A program made the position numbers and the translations under genes. DNA of 64,000 nt from Metellina segmentata (lineage: Eukaryota; Arthropoda; Arachnida; Araneae; Tetragnathidae), in contig OX375872.1 in the NCBI GenBank assembly GCA_947359465.1, forward strand, positions 18,460,018 to 18,524,017, written 5' to 3'. The notes below the pieces were generated by a model. The model was not told the origin of the DNA and searched no databases. It saw only the letters and a list, made by a program, of their open reading frames with translations. Shown here piece by piece: positions 53,160-63,607 of the stretch (positions within the stretch are counted from its first letter, which is position 1; each line of letters begins with the position of its first letter).

Positions 53160-54756
53160 GTCTGATTTAAGTGTAAAACTTTATTTGCGGAGGAAGTGTT
53201 TAAATATAAAACTTTATTTGTGGAGACCTAGTGTTTAAATGCAAAATTTTATTTTTGGATGATCGTGTGGTTAAAAGGAAAAACTTAATTTGCGGAGGAG
53301 GTGCTTTTAATGTAAAACTTTATTTGTGGAGGATCGTGTGGTTCAAATGTAAATCGTTATTTGAGAAAATCGAGTGTTTACATGTAAAAATTTATTTGTG
53401 TAAGACCATCTTGTGTGTATGTTTAAATGTAAAACTATATTTTCGAAGAAAGACGCGTGTTTAAATGCAATAATGTCTTTGGAAACTATGTGGTTTAAGC
53501 GTAAAACTTTATTTACGGAGGAGAGTATATGGTTAAATGTAAACTTTTTTGTGGAGAAAATGTATTTAAATTTTAAAATTTAATTACGGAGGAGCGTATG
53601 TTTATTTGTGAAACTTTATTTTGGATGAGACCATGTGTTTAAATTGAAAACTTTACTTGTTGATGAGTGTTTAAATGTAAAACTTTATTTGTGGAGGACC
53701 ATGTGGTTTAAACATAAAACTGTACTTGCAGTGGGGGAGTGTGAAAATTTAAAACTTTATTTCGGGAGTACCGTATAATTAAATGCAAAAGTTTATTTAT
53801 GGAGTACCATGTGTTTAAACATAAAATATAATTTGTGCATAACTATAAATTAAAGTTAATTTTGTTGATGACCATGTGCTTAAATGTATAAATCTATTTG
53901 TGGATGACCAGATGTCTAAAGTTTATTTGGCAAACGAATGAAAAAGCTTTATTTGTGGATGATTATATGGGTTAAATATAAAATTATACATCATGATTAT
54001 GTGTTTGAATGTTATACTTTATTTGTGGATGACCAGGTGTTTGAATGTAAAACTTTATTTTTTGATTGTGCTTAAATGTAAAACTTTATTTACAGAGTAT
54101 CATGTGTTTAAATGTAAAACTTTATATGCGGAGGAGATCGTGTGTTTAAAATGTAAAACTTTATTTGCTCACCTGGTGTGTTTAAATGTAAAACTCTATT
54201 TGTGGAGAGCGATGTGGTTTAAATAAATGTAAAACTTTATCTGTGCAGAGAGTTATGTGGTTCATATATATGCAAAGTTTTTTTCTTCTGATCGTATGCT
54301 TAAATATGAAACCTTATCTGTGGAGGTTTGTATTTCTGATATTTCAAAATTGTATTTCTGAATAAGACAATGTGTTTTTTAAATGTAAAACTTTATTTGT
54401 GGAGGACCGGGTGTTTAAATATAAACTTTATTTGCGGAGGATAGCGTGTTAAAATAAAAAAATTTTTTGTGAAGGACAGAGATCGTGTGATTAAATTAAA
54501 AACTTTATTTGTGGAGGAGAGATCGGATGTTTAAGTGTAAAATTATTTGTGAAGGACCGTGTGCTTGAATGTAAAACTTTGCTTGAGAGGGGCGTGTGTT
54601 TAAATGTAAAATTTTATTTGTGATGACCCGGTGTTGAAATGTAAAATTTTATTTGTGGTGACTTATGTGTGTAAAGGAAAAACTTTAATTTCGGAGAAAA
54701 AAAAACGTGTTTAAATGTAAAACTTTATAGGAGAGTGTTTAAATGTGAAACTTTTT
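53160..54756. repeat. 36 bp minisatellite array, part 1
   Basis: Units of about 36 bp: TTTAAATGTAAAACTTTATT then TGTGGAGGACCATGTG, with many small indels; roughly 44 units. The open frames across it (for example 53231-53464, 53993-54226) are read-throughs of the unit (FKCKTLF...). Confidence 0.93.
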
Positions 54757-54944
54757 GTGAGGGATTGGATTGAGATTTTGGGATTTCATGGTGCAAGGTC
54801 CAAAAGCGACCACGACGCTCCAAACGCAAGATAAAAAGTAAATAAAATCAATGTATATATAAAAATATTGCTGTAAATACTTGCGTAACGTAACATAAAA
54901 TTTATTTCACGTTTTTGTCTCTTTTTTCTCGCTTTCATCTTGTT
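54757..54944 (-). repeat. Insert in the minisatellite: candidate non-LTR retroposon 3' end
   Basis: Unrelated to the array. The minus strand ends GACCTTGCACCATGAAATCC, CAAAATCTCAATCCAATCC, a layout like LINE 3' ends with a short CAATC tail. The same tail motif occurs at 16479. Confidence 0.5.
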
Positions 54945-55296
54945 TAAAGTAAAACTTTATTCTCGAAAAAAGGCGTGTGTTTAAATGCTTTTTTTTTGGA
55001 GACCATGTGGTTTAAACGTAAAACTTTATTTACGGAGGGAAGAGTATGTCTTTATGTAAATGTTTTTTGTGGAGATCATTTGTTTAAATTTTAAACTTTA
55101 ATTGCGGGGGATCGTGTGTTGAAATGTGAAACTTTATTTTGGAGACCATGTGCTTAAATTGGAAACTATCGGGTATTTAATTGCAAAATTTTGTTTGCGG
55201 AAGAGGATGTGTTTAAATGTAAAACATACTTTATGGAGGAAACCTGGGGTGTTTTAACGTCAAGATTTATTTGTGGAGAACCTTGTGGTTTAAATA
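54945..55296. repeat. 36 bp minisatellite array, part 2
   Basis: Continues the unit of part 1 for about ten more copies, then stops at GGTTTAAATAGGG. Confidence 0.9.
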
Positions 55297-55449
55297 GGGC
55301 CGTTCATTCTCTCCTTGAATCACGATGCACGGTGATTGAAATAATTAATTTCCTCCATGTTCAAAAAATTTAGTCGAGACAAGTGATGTCTAATCACACA
55401 GCAACAATCAGAAAAAATTATGCTTATTTTAAAGTTCGAGGCTAGAAAT

Positions 55450-56700
55450 CCACAAGAGTTATCAAATCCAGTTATTTATTTATAGAAGGAAGTGTGAATA
55501 TCTATTTATAGAAGGAAGTGGATATCATAAGCAGACTTTCTGTATTCATTGAGACAGTGAAAAATTTCTATTTCATTTACTTCGTTTCTAGAGAGTGCAG
55601 GTTAGCCCAATTTTGCGATAAGCCCGATAATCTTAAAAATGGAATGAAGTTACATTAAGATTTTTCTCAAAAAATTCATATTCTGAAAACATTCAGTATA
55701 GTCAGAAAAAAATAATGTTTTTATTGGTTTCGTATTAAAATAAAATGCAAGTTTGAATAAAATGCTAATTTCCCCAAACTTACATTAATCGTAAGACATG
55801 AAACAATGTAAAATACAAACACTTTTCTCAAAATACCTATCCAAAAATCCAGCAAAAACTATTTGGTAGATATGCATTTTAATTAACGTCGCACTGGAGC
55901 AACACAATGGACTATTGACGACGGCCCTAGATCAAACCAAAGATAAAAACTTGTGAAATTCGCTTAGTTTTTTTTGTAGATGGCATTGAATATAATGCGC
56001 AGCCTTCAATTCAGTCAGAATCGCATTTGCATTTAATCCGTTTCTACAAAACTTTGGTTTTCCAAAACATAGAACTTTGCAAAATTTACATTTTTCTCAA
56101 AACTGATATCTCCATATTCCAACAACTCATCAAATCTTGTAAGTGGGTATATGTAGACGACCGTGAATCTCAAATGCAAGAACTTTCAGTCTAGATAGAC
56201 ACAAAATGCGCATTTTAATTGGTTTAGTACCCAAAAAATGCGAGTTTGACCACTTTTGCTAAAATTCCGTTAGTTGTAAGACATGAAATTACACAAAATA
56301 TAAATTTTCATTCCCTAAGATCCACCAAAAGATCCATGAAAAAATCCACTTAGTTATTTGTAAAAGTCAGTGAATATCGCATGCAAAACCTCCAATTCAG
56401 TGACACAATAAACTCGTATTTTCATTTCCTCCGTTTCTAGAGAATATTGGTTTACCGAAATCCCGTAAATCGCAAAACACAGAATTATGCAAAATTTACA
56501 TTTTTCTCAAAATTCAGATCTTGGAGGCCAAATATCCATCCAATCCAGTTAGAAGATATTTGGAGACGACACACACACAGTGAACCTCAAATGCAAGAAC
56601 TTTCAGTCCAGTCACGCCAGTCAGACAATGCAGCTCGCATGTTTATCTCAATTCTTCTATATTCAAATCTAAAACCCTAGATCGCAAGACAAGAAGTTGA
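55450..56700. repeat. Degenerate satellite, about 180-195 bp units
   Basis: Successive units contain GTGAATCTCAAATGCAAGAA / CTTTCAGTC, ATTTTAATTxGTTTxGT, CCCGTTAATCGTAAGACATG, AAAATTTACATTTTTCTC and ATCCAATCCAGTTAG(T/A)A. About six units are discernible (near 55540, 55700, 55990, 56165, 56352, 56580). A SINE fragment sits inside. Confidence 0.6.
55876..55938 (-). repeat. SINE 3' fragment inside satellite
   Basis: ATTTTAATTAACGTCGCACTGG, AGCAACACAATGGACTATTG and ACGACGGCCCTAGATC. Confidence 0.7.
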
Positions 56701-57113
56701 GAGCAATTGCTATGCAGCCCATAAATCAATGCGAGAGTCGGGCGCAAGACAAAAAACCCGAACGTGCGATCAGAAATTGAAAATTTCCTTTCAATTTTCC
56801 GTGAAAAAAGCAGTTGTCGCTTGCAGATGCTCCATAAGAAAGAGAGGGGCAATTTTTCGCCCGGGTCTTGAAGCCTGCTTCGGATGTGCTGTGACATTGG
56901 TATCTCCCTCAATTCGATGTTTCCTCACCGTGGGTCTGAGAATGTACCAATACTGGGATATTGTTCAACAAGAGAGAACCTTCCTCTCACAAAATATTTG
57001 TCATTTCTTTATTCTCTTTTCCCGTTGTATTCCTCGACCGCATTTTTCTTTCGCGCTAGAGGTATTGATCGAGGCTGTGTTCGGAACGAAAGGAATTTAA
57101 ATGCGCGTTAGCC
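56701..57113. other. Unannotated stretch with overlapping short frames
   Basis: A 123-codon plus-strand frame (56729-57100) and others overlap it. It contains cysteines and a hydrophobic C-terminal half but no motif I can name. Confidence 0.3.
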
Positions 57114-57447
57114 GAATCTGTTTGGTTGGAGCGCGTATGGTCAAGTGTAGTTAGGGAAGGAATTACAGATGCTTCTGCGCTAATGTTGTAGGGAATCTGG
57201 ATTCTTTAAATCGGGAAATGTGTGTTTCCGATTTTGCGTTTCCTGTGCAAACTGGTAAGTATTAATAAAATTGCCAAATGGGTGAAATATGCAGAACATT
57301 TAAATCTGCTGTGATTTTCAGTCGCCTTCAGTGGTGTCGTTTCCGTTCAAAGTAAAATGTGCGGTAGTTCTTAGGTAGATAAAGCTTTGGATTAAGTTTG
57401 ATCCATTTATCTAACACTTCAAGTGGTTTCGATGAGATATATCGTCT
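57114..57447. repeat. Local duplication, left copy
   Basis: CTGTTTGGTTGGAGCGCGTA, AATTACAGATGCT, GGGTGAAATATGCAGAAC and TAGTTCTTAGGTAGATAAAG align in order with 57690-58015. Confidence 0.8.
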
Positions 57448-57613
57448 ATCAACAGCTGAAAAATTGTTTCATCCAGATATTGCCGATTTTTAATAATGAT
57501 GAGATCAAGACCTGGTTAGTGTTCTTATATTGACGAAATAGCTAGTCCATCAAGATCTGGTCAGTTTTTCCAATTACAAGATACCTCGTCGATACAATCA
57601 CCAGGGGGATTAA
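57411..57613. repeat. TTAA palindrome-array repeat, complete copy
   Basis: Left end TAACACTTCAAGTGGTTTCG, cores GATGAGATATATCGTC, GACGAAATAGCTAGTC and ACAAGATACCTCGTC, right end ACAATCACCAGGGGGATTAA. Confidence 0.75.
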
Positions 57614-57689
57614 GAATTATAGGAACTGGGAACTTCTTTATATTAAGTACTTAAATTTGGAGTAGAAAAATTTTATATAGTCACTAACT

Positions 57690-58015
57690 AAATCTGGTTG
57701 GAGCGCGTATGGTAAAATGTAGTTAAGGAAGGAAGTACAGATGCTAGTTTAGCGCTCATCCTGTAAGGAATCTGAATTCTTTAAAATTGGAAATGTGTTT
57801 CCTATTTTGTGTTTTCAGTGAAGAGTGTGAAATAATGGGTGAGATATGCAGAACGTTTATGTCTGCTGTTATTTTCTGCCGCTTTCAGTGGTTTCGTTTC
57901 CTTTCAAAATAAAACTTACGATAGTTCTTAGGTAACTAAAGTTTCAGATTAATTTTGGCTTATCTGTTTAACCATATAAGTGGTTTCAACTAGGTATCTC
58001 GTTCGTAAAAATCTG
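57690..58015. repeat. Local duplication, right copy
   Basis: CTGGTTGGAGCGCGTATGG, AAGTACAGATGCT, GGGTGAGATATGCAGAAC and TAGTTCTTAGGTAACTAAAG, offset about 570 bp from the left copy. It also runs into the left end of a palindrome repeat. Confidence 0.8.
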
Positions 58016-58045
58016 TAACATTTTGCTAATGACTAGGGCAACTTT
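57965..58045. repeat. TTAA palindrome-array repeat, left end
   Basis: TTTAACCATATAAGTGGTTTC, AGGTATCTCGTTC and AACATTTTGCTAATGAC, then it breaks off at the ATGCAAC-rich tract. Confidence 0.65.
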
Positions 58046-58225
58046 TTGCAACGAATGCAACTTTTTTTCACACGTTCTACGCTGTATGTAAAGTACTAAA
58101 ACCAAATTTCATCCTACATGGGGTGTATTGCACGTGAGTTATAAATGCAACATAAATGCAACTTTCAGTATAAAAGCAAATTTTTGCATAAATGCAACAC
58201 CATGTGCAACTTTTTTAAATTTAGC
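58040..58225. repeat. ATGCAACTTTT motif cluster
   Basis: Repeated (A)ATGCAACTTTT and GCAACACC words, also seen once at about 58750 (AAATGCAACTTATATGC) beyond the hAT-like remnant; possibly the degraded ends of that element. Confidence 0.4.
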
Positions 58226-58262
58226 TTAAAATTAGTTAATATAAAATTATTATTTCATTTTT

Positions 58263-58590
58263 TGCCCTCTGAACCAACCCTTCGATCACGAGGGTCTGAT
58301 CTTCCGACGTATTGCGGATCAAACAAGAAGTTCATGGAAAGAGATGTTCGTCCTATCAGACGAAAGTGAAATAAATGGCAAGAAGTACTTTTAACACATT
58401 GGTTCTCTCTTGATAATCCAGAGGAAACTTGCGTAATCGACTGCGGAGTTTGCGAGGTGAGTGTCGATCATCAATATGTTGTTCGCCTTGTAGATGACGT
58501 TTTAAAATATCTGAATGTTGAGCGAAATGATTTTGTGTTTCTGCTGTCCGATACAGCACATTATATGACTGCGGCTGGCGCAGTTTTTCA
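58263..58590 (+). pseudogene. hAT-like transposase remnant
   Basis: One plus-strand frame: RIADQTRSSWKEMFVLSDES then EINGKKYF (matching the DETTDxxGRY catalytic region of hAT transposases), a TAA, then HIGSLDNPEETCVIDC and FVFLLSDTAHYMTAAGAVF, which matches the SDAAxYM block downstream of it in the hAT core. It ends at a TAA near 58590. The zinc finger N-terminus and the C-terminal dimerisation region are absent. Confidence 0.7.
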
Positions 58591-58762
58591 ATGTTAAAGA
58601 AATTAATGGCCAAGGATCGGCTATTCAACGTTCTTCTGTATTTAAGAATGTATTATAATACTGTTGTGCACGACCAAAATTTGCAATATATTTTGAATGT
58701 TTTCATTTTTTACGAATAATTTATTTTAGAATTTAGTGTATCAAAAATAAATGCAACTTATA

Positions 58763-58968
<206 letters not shown>

Positions 58969-59815
58969 AAATGTATCTTTACCAATAGTATTTTAGTTTA
59001 AATACAATTCAGATTGGTGAAAGTCATAAATAACACGCTAAGTAATTAAAGCACAGCCAACCTACCCCAACTCACCATATTAAAAACCACTCCATTTTCA
59101 ATCATAAGACGCCGGAAAAGCAAGGCAGCCCGCGCTTTCGATCGATAAATCCGCAAATATTAAAGGGGTGATTTAAAATGCGGTCCAAAAGGACGTCAGA
59201 GAAAGTATCCCGAAGTTGTCAAACCCTCCGTGTGAAACGAACACAGCTTCTACAAGCTAATGCCTCCGAGGCATAAAAGATAAAGCCAACGCAACAGATT
59301 CCAGACATTTCAGGAGTCTCAATCCTTATCGATCGAAATTTCAAGGGCCATTACGTGCAAGGGAGGGTCAGATTTATTAGAGACAATATTGAGGGTATAA
59401 TATGCAGGATTTAATAGCGCTGGAGCTCTTAACGGCTCTTATAACCTGAGAACCGTTCGCAAGATAAATCATGAATTTACTTCACTAGCGAAGTTTTAAA
59501 GACCCATTCCTAGCATTGAAGAATTCAGGAATGTCGAAGTACGTAATCATTTCTTTGATCCTATAAATATGTTAAAGAAGCTAATCTCGTTAGTTAATTG
59601 CTTATCTTATACCTATTCAGCACTCTCCAGACACGGTGCAATTTTGTTGAATTACCGGATATCTTTGTATTGGTCTTTGGGACCTTTTTTTATCAATGGA
59701 AAGTTTTAACAGTTTTAGTTCCGCCAAAATAGTGAAGTAACTCAATGTGTTTGAAATGAAATAATATTGAAGTTCATGGCGTTCTTTTTATATTAGGATT
59801 TAGAAATTACCGCAT
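58969..59815. other. Non-repetitive stretch; candidate conserved noncoding DNA (59040-59500)
   Basis: No similarity to repeats in the window and unusually even composition. It contains TATCGAT and AGATAA words typical of regulatory DNA, but these are too short to prove anything. Confidence 0.25.
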
Positions 59816-60085
59816 TCTCAACTCCAATATGTTGCTGACGAAAGTCTCAATAACGGTATATTACTGACGAAATTTCGGTACTGGTATATTACTGACAAAA
59901 ATCTCAATACCGGTATATTACAGACAAAATTTCGGTATAGGTATATTACCAACAAAATTTCGGTACTGGTTTATTACTGGCGAAAATCTCAATTCCAGTA
60001 TAATATTGATGAAATTTAGGTTTTGGTATGATACTGACAAAATTATCAATACCGGTATATTACTGACGAAATTCCCAATACCGAT
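59816..60085. repeat. Minisatellite, about 28-30 bp, palindrome-bearing
   Basis: About nine units of the type TATTACTGACGAAATTTCGG then TACTGG or AATACCGG. The palindromes CGAAATTTCG and ATACCGGTAT recur. Confidence 0.85.
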
Positions 60086-60924
60086 TTTTACCCGTGTCAA
60101 GTTTTAGCTTTTTTTTTAACGGGACTGGGCGTGATTATATGAAAAGAATGGATTCTAGTTCCGCCCAACATCAATCAATGATAAATTAGGGATAATGTAG
60201 AATAATGTCGATGGTTAGAAAATAGTTTCCTTCTATATAAAAATATTCCACAGCATAATGATCACATATTCAGATTGAGGTGAATATCCGAGATTTGATT
60301 GTGCTTATGGTGAAAGAAAAAAAAATAGCAATTGTGCAATTTACCAAACTGTGAGTAATTTCCCATTAGAAATTATGAGATGTATTTACATTCTTAATAT
60401 AATTATTTAAACGGATATGGAAGTTATTTGAGAATTATTTTGTAAACGTTTTTTCTAGAATGACAACCATTTTGTATATTGAATGCAAGAGTAAACATGC
60501 AAATATTTGTAAAAACTACTTTGCGATTAATTATTATTTTATTATTGGTAAAAAGAACGTTTTGGTACACATAAAGAACGGAAAAATAGGGTATGCTGGG
60601 TCGGACGGAACGCTACAGCAAGGTTTTACATGAATACGCCTCCTTAGTGCATGGTATTTACTTGGGTGCAGTAAATGAGGTATAAGACAAATTTAGTACT
60701 CAATTCAATGTATCGAAAACTGATGAGCTATTTTTCTGTGTAATTTAAAGTATTTCTGTTCAACGAGGTTTATTCAACGTATTTCTGCTTGGATTTTTGA
60801 TAAATATTTGCCGACCATCCTGAAATTAAAAAAATTTAAACCTAAATCCAAAGTTTCACAGCCAACATTGAATTCGGTTTCACTTATAAAGGGTTAAATC
60901 AGATCCTGACGTTCGCTTTACTTT
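60086..60924. other. AT-rich DNA, nothing recognised
   Basis: No gene or repeat that I can support. Confidence 0.35.
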
Positions 60925-61250
60925 ATTAAAGTATTCGCTTTACTGCATTTTTTCTCATTCAAAGTGTTTATCCAAAGAATTCGTCCGAAGTATTTGAATA
61001 CTAAAGTATTCAGAAAAAGTATTCATTCGAATTCCAAACTATTCGAACACTTAAGTATTCATCCCAAGTATTCGGAATATTCATACTTCAGATACAAAAT
61101 ATTCATCCTATGTACTCGAATAGCAATTATATGTATAACAGCTTTATATTCTTTTTGGCTGATTCGTAATATCGATAAATTGTTTTCTGTATGTGTATTC
61201 GAATACCCTCTAGGATACTTTAAAGTATTCAAATACTGAGTATTCCATTT
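60925..61250. repeat. AAGTATTCGAATAC motif cluster
   Basis: AAGTATTC, GTATTCGAATAC and TTCGAATA words recur irregularly, many in both orientations because the word is palindromic. The 91-codon frame across it is a by-product. Confidence 0.6.
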
Positions 61251-61368
61251 GTCTCATCTCTTATAACACTGCTCTGCATGAAAACAGCCCCGACACAATT
61301 CCTGCTGATTCTTATGTAAAATGACTACCTGAATCCGAATATAACCCCAGTATTCCCCCCATCACCCA

Positions 61369-61430
61369 ATAGCCCGTTGTGTTGCTCTAGTACGACGTTA
61401 ACTAAAATTACCATTACCAAATTACCATTA
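61369..61430 (+). repeat. SINE 3' end insertion (62 bp) with perfect 14 bp target duplication
   Basis: ATAGCCCGTTGTGTTGCTCT to CGACGTTAACTAAAATTACC plus tail ATTACCA repeats, flanked by CCCCCCATCACCCA at 61355-61368 and 61431-61444. A severely 5'-truncated copy inserted in the left TIR. Confidence 0.92.
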
Positions 61431-62118
61431 CCCCCCATCACCCACCGTTCCCTGGGGAGCCCCCCCCCTGTGTTTATCACTTTTCGATATAATTTTATGG
61501 CCATGAAAGAGGGGAGGGGGGAAAGGATTATTTTAACCGTTAAATTTCTTCTGAGGAGCTAGAGAGGTGAAAAGCTCTAAAACATGAGCATTTGTAGAAC
61601 GAAGGGAGAATTTTTTTTTGGTGGAGGTGCCCACTTAAATTGTAAAAAAAAAATCATTTTCGCAATTTTTTCACTTATTTTCCACATATTTAAATTTCTA
61701 GCCCCCCTTTTCCTCCCACAAACTCCCCCAAGTAATAAAAATATATGGCAACAATTTTTGATGAAAGCGGGTGAGTGGTTAGGGAAAGAGGTCCCGAAGC
61801 CCTCGTAAGAAAGTTTGGAAGATTCACTGTACGATGGTGGCGCTCTCAATACCTCGCGCGCTTCGAGGTTTGCGCAGGAATTTTCATGCTTTGACAAGTT
61901 TAAACTTGCAATACTATAGTTGTGAACTGTAATCGTTATCTTCCCTCAGTACATCTTCCGCGATCGTAGAGTCAACTTTTCAGTGTTCTAGGCGGGAATT
62001 TTGTGTTTCCAAGTTGTTTAAATTGTGTAAAACGGTCCATATTTTTGTGCTCCGGCTTTTTCAAAGGGAATTACAGTACGTGAGTATAAGTTGTAATTAA
62101 TACCGAGCATTGATATAC

Positions 62119-62873
62119 TGTTTTATTATACCAAAATCATCCCGATAGCTTCTGCTATGTTTGCGGTGAATTGACTTTAAAAGCGCAACAAAAACCCTTT
62201 TATCCGCTTCTTAAAACTGCTTATCAACTTTACTTTGATTGACAAGTTGGCGATCACACACACGCACAGGACAAGAATTTGGCTCCAAAGTTTTGCTGCA
62301 CATCTTGTTACAGTAGTTTGACCAAATGGCTCAAAGGTATTCGCAAATTAATGCAATTTGATGTGCCCATGGTTTGGCGCGAACCTCGCTGTCATCTCAC
62401 TGATTGTTACTTTTGTATGACTTCCACCGACGGGTACTTTAGTAAAAGTAAGCATACAGTTCAGTATCCTAATATCTGTTCAGCTGTAAGATCAGTTCCT
62501 CACAAGGAATCTTTGCCAATCCCAGTGCCCCCAAAGCCTATACTCTAGAGCCAGAAACGGATTTGGAAGACTTTGAGCCACAGCCTGGACCATTAAAGTC
62601 AACCGATGGTGAACAGTATCCAGCTGATTTAGTTCATCGACAACCTCACCTCGTTACTCAACCAGAATTGAATGATCTCGCCCGGGATATGGAGTTACCT
62701 AAGAGTAGATCTCAACTTCAGCTGTGGAATCTCTTAGAACACGGCGTAAAAGTATTTCTTATAGGACCAGACAGTCAACCCTGAAATTACTTTTTTCGGA
62801 AGCTGAAGGATTAGTGTTCTGCGCTAATTCAAATGTATTGATGATAGAACTGAAGATGCCATGTGACGGTTGA
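62119..62873 (+). pseudogene. Cysteine-rich transposon ORF, degraded (uncharacterised arthropod family)
   Basis: Plus strand, stitched by homology to a multi-copy uncharacterised protein family that I recall from aphid and spider genomes. Segments: NHPDSFCYVCGELTLKAQ (first CxxC), a TGA at 62240-62242, then QVGD to KNLAPKFCCTSCYSSLTKWL (second CxxC), VPMVWREPRCHLTDCYFCMT (third CxxC) and VRSVPHKESLPIPVPPKP. A frameshift near 62540 leads to ETDLEDFEP and HLVTQPELNDLARDMELPKS to LWNLLEHGVKVF. A second frameshift near 62755 leads to YRTRQSTLKLLFSEAEGLVF and ELKMPCDG, then a stop. The three CxxC pairs suggest a zinc-binding N-terminus. Biochemical function is unknown to me. The rest of the protein is missing at the TIR. 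Confidence 0.72.
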
Positions 62874-63036
62874 AATAATACTTTCCCATTTTCCAAATCA
62901 AATTCATGGCCATAAAATTATGGAAAAGTGATAAACATAGGGGGTGGGGAGTCCCCAGAAAAGGGTGGGTGATGGGGGTCATATTTGAATTTAGAAGTTC
63001 CTTTTAAATAAGAATCCGCAGGCATGGTGTCAGGGC

Positions 63037-63607
63037 TCGAAAAAAAAGTTTTTGGCAGAACAGTGAAATTGAACCGTAAAAGTTTTAACTGCAGTACAAC
63101 AAAAGAAGGTGGTGGTTAGCGGAGTTGACCTGATAAGTTTTGTTCTAACATGCTAGACCTTTACTTAGATCTAGCATGGTCATGGAGTTTGGTATGCTTG
63201 TACTATAATCACAGTTACAGTGTTTGAATTGGTATTGACTATATGTTGATGGCACGGAGTGGAGAATTTCCTGGTTGCCTTCTTAGAACATATGGTTCCA
63301 AACTCAACAAAATAAAAAGTAATTACCCGAAAACACCTATTAAATGAAATAAAAACAATCTTTCTGTGCTTATATTCGTCCAAACAGTGCCTTGATTAAG
63401 AGATTCAAATATAAAAGCTCACTAGATATACAATCCTCTTGACGAATATAATAAAATCAAATGAAATCTATTGTAAGTAAAATTAAATATGTTGGAAAAA
63501 ATTAATGTCCAGAAAAAAGTTCAAAATGTTAGTGGATGAAGGTTCTCCTGAACCACATGACTTCTTAAAACCAAAAGGTATATGATTGTAACGTTTCAAC
63601 TCTTTTT
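63037..63607. other. AT-rich DNA, nothing recognised
   Basis: CTAGAC/CTAGATC-type small palindromes near 63152-63177 only. Confidence 0.3.

Larger units (their letters stand above)
61284..63036 (+). mobile_element. DNA transposon with long TIRs (about 170-187 bp), deletion derivative
   Basis: 61284-61545 (minus a SINE insert) and 62865-63036 are inverted repeats: CAGCCCCGACACAATTCCTG pairs with the complement of CAGGCATGGTGTCAGGGCTC, then CCCCCATCACCCACC, TGTTTATCACTTTTC, TTTTATGGCCATGAA and ATTATTTxAACCGT in the same order. Between them lies a degraded cysteine-rich ORF, which ends exactly where the right TIR begins, as expected for an internal deletion. I found no clear target duplication. 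Confidence 0.75.

Noticed and set aside
53231..55373. Cysteine-rich repeated frames (FKCKTLF units)
   Set aside because: Read-through of the 36 bp minisatellite; the frame changes between units because the unit length varies.
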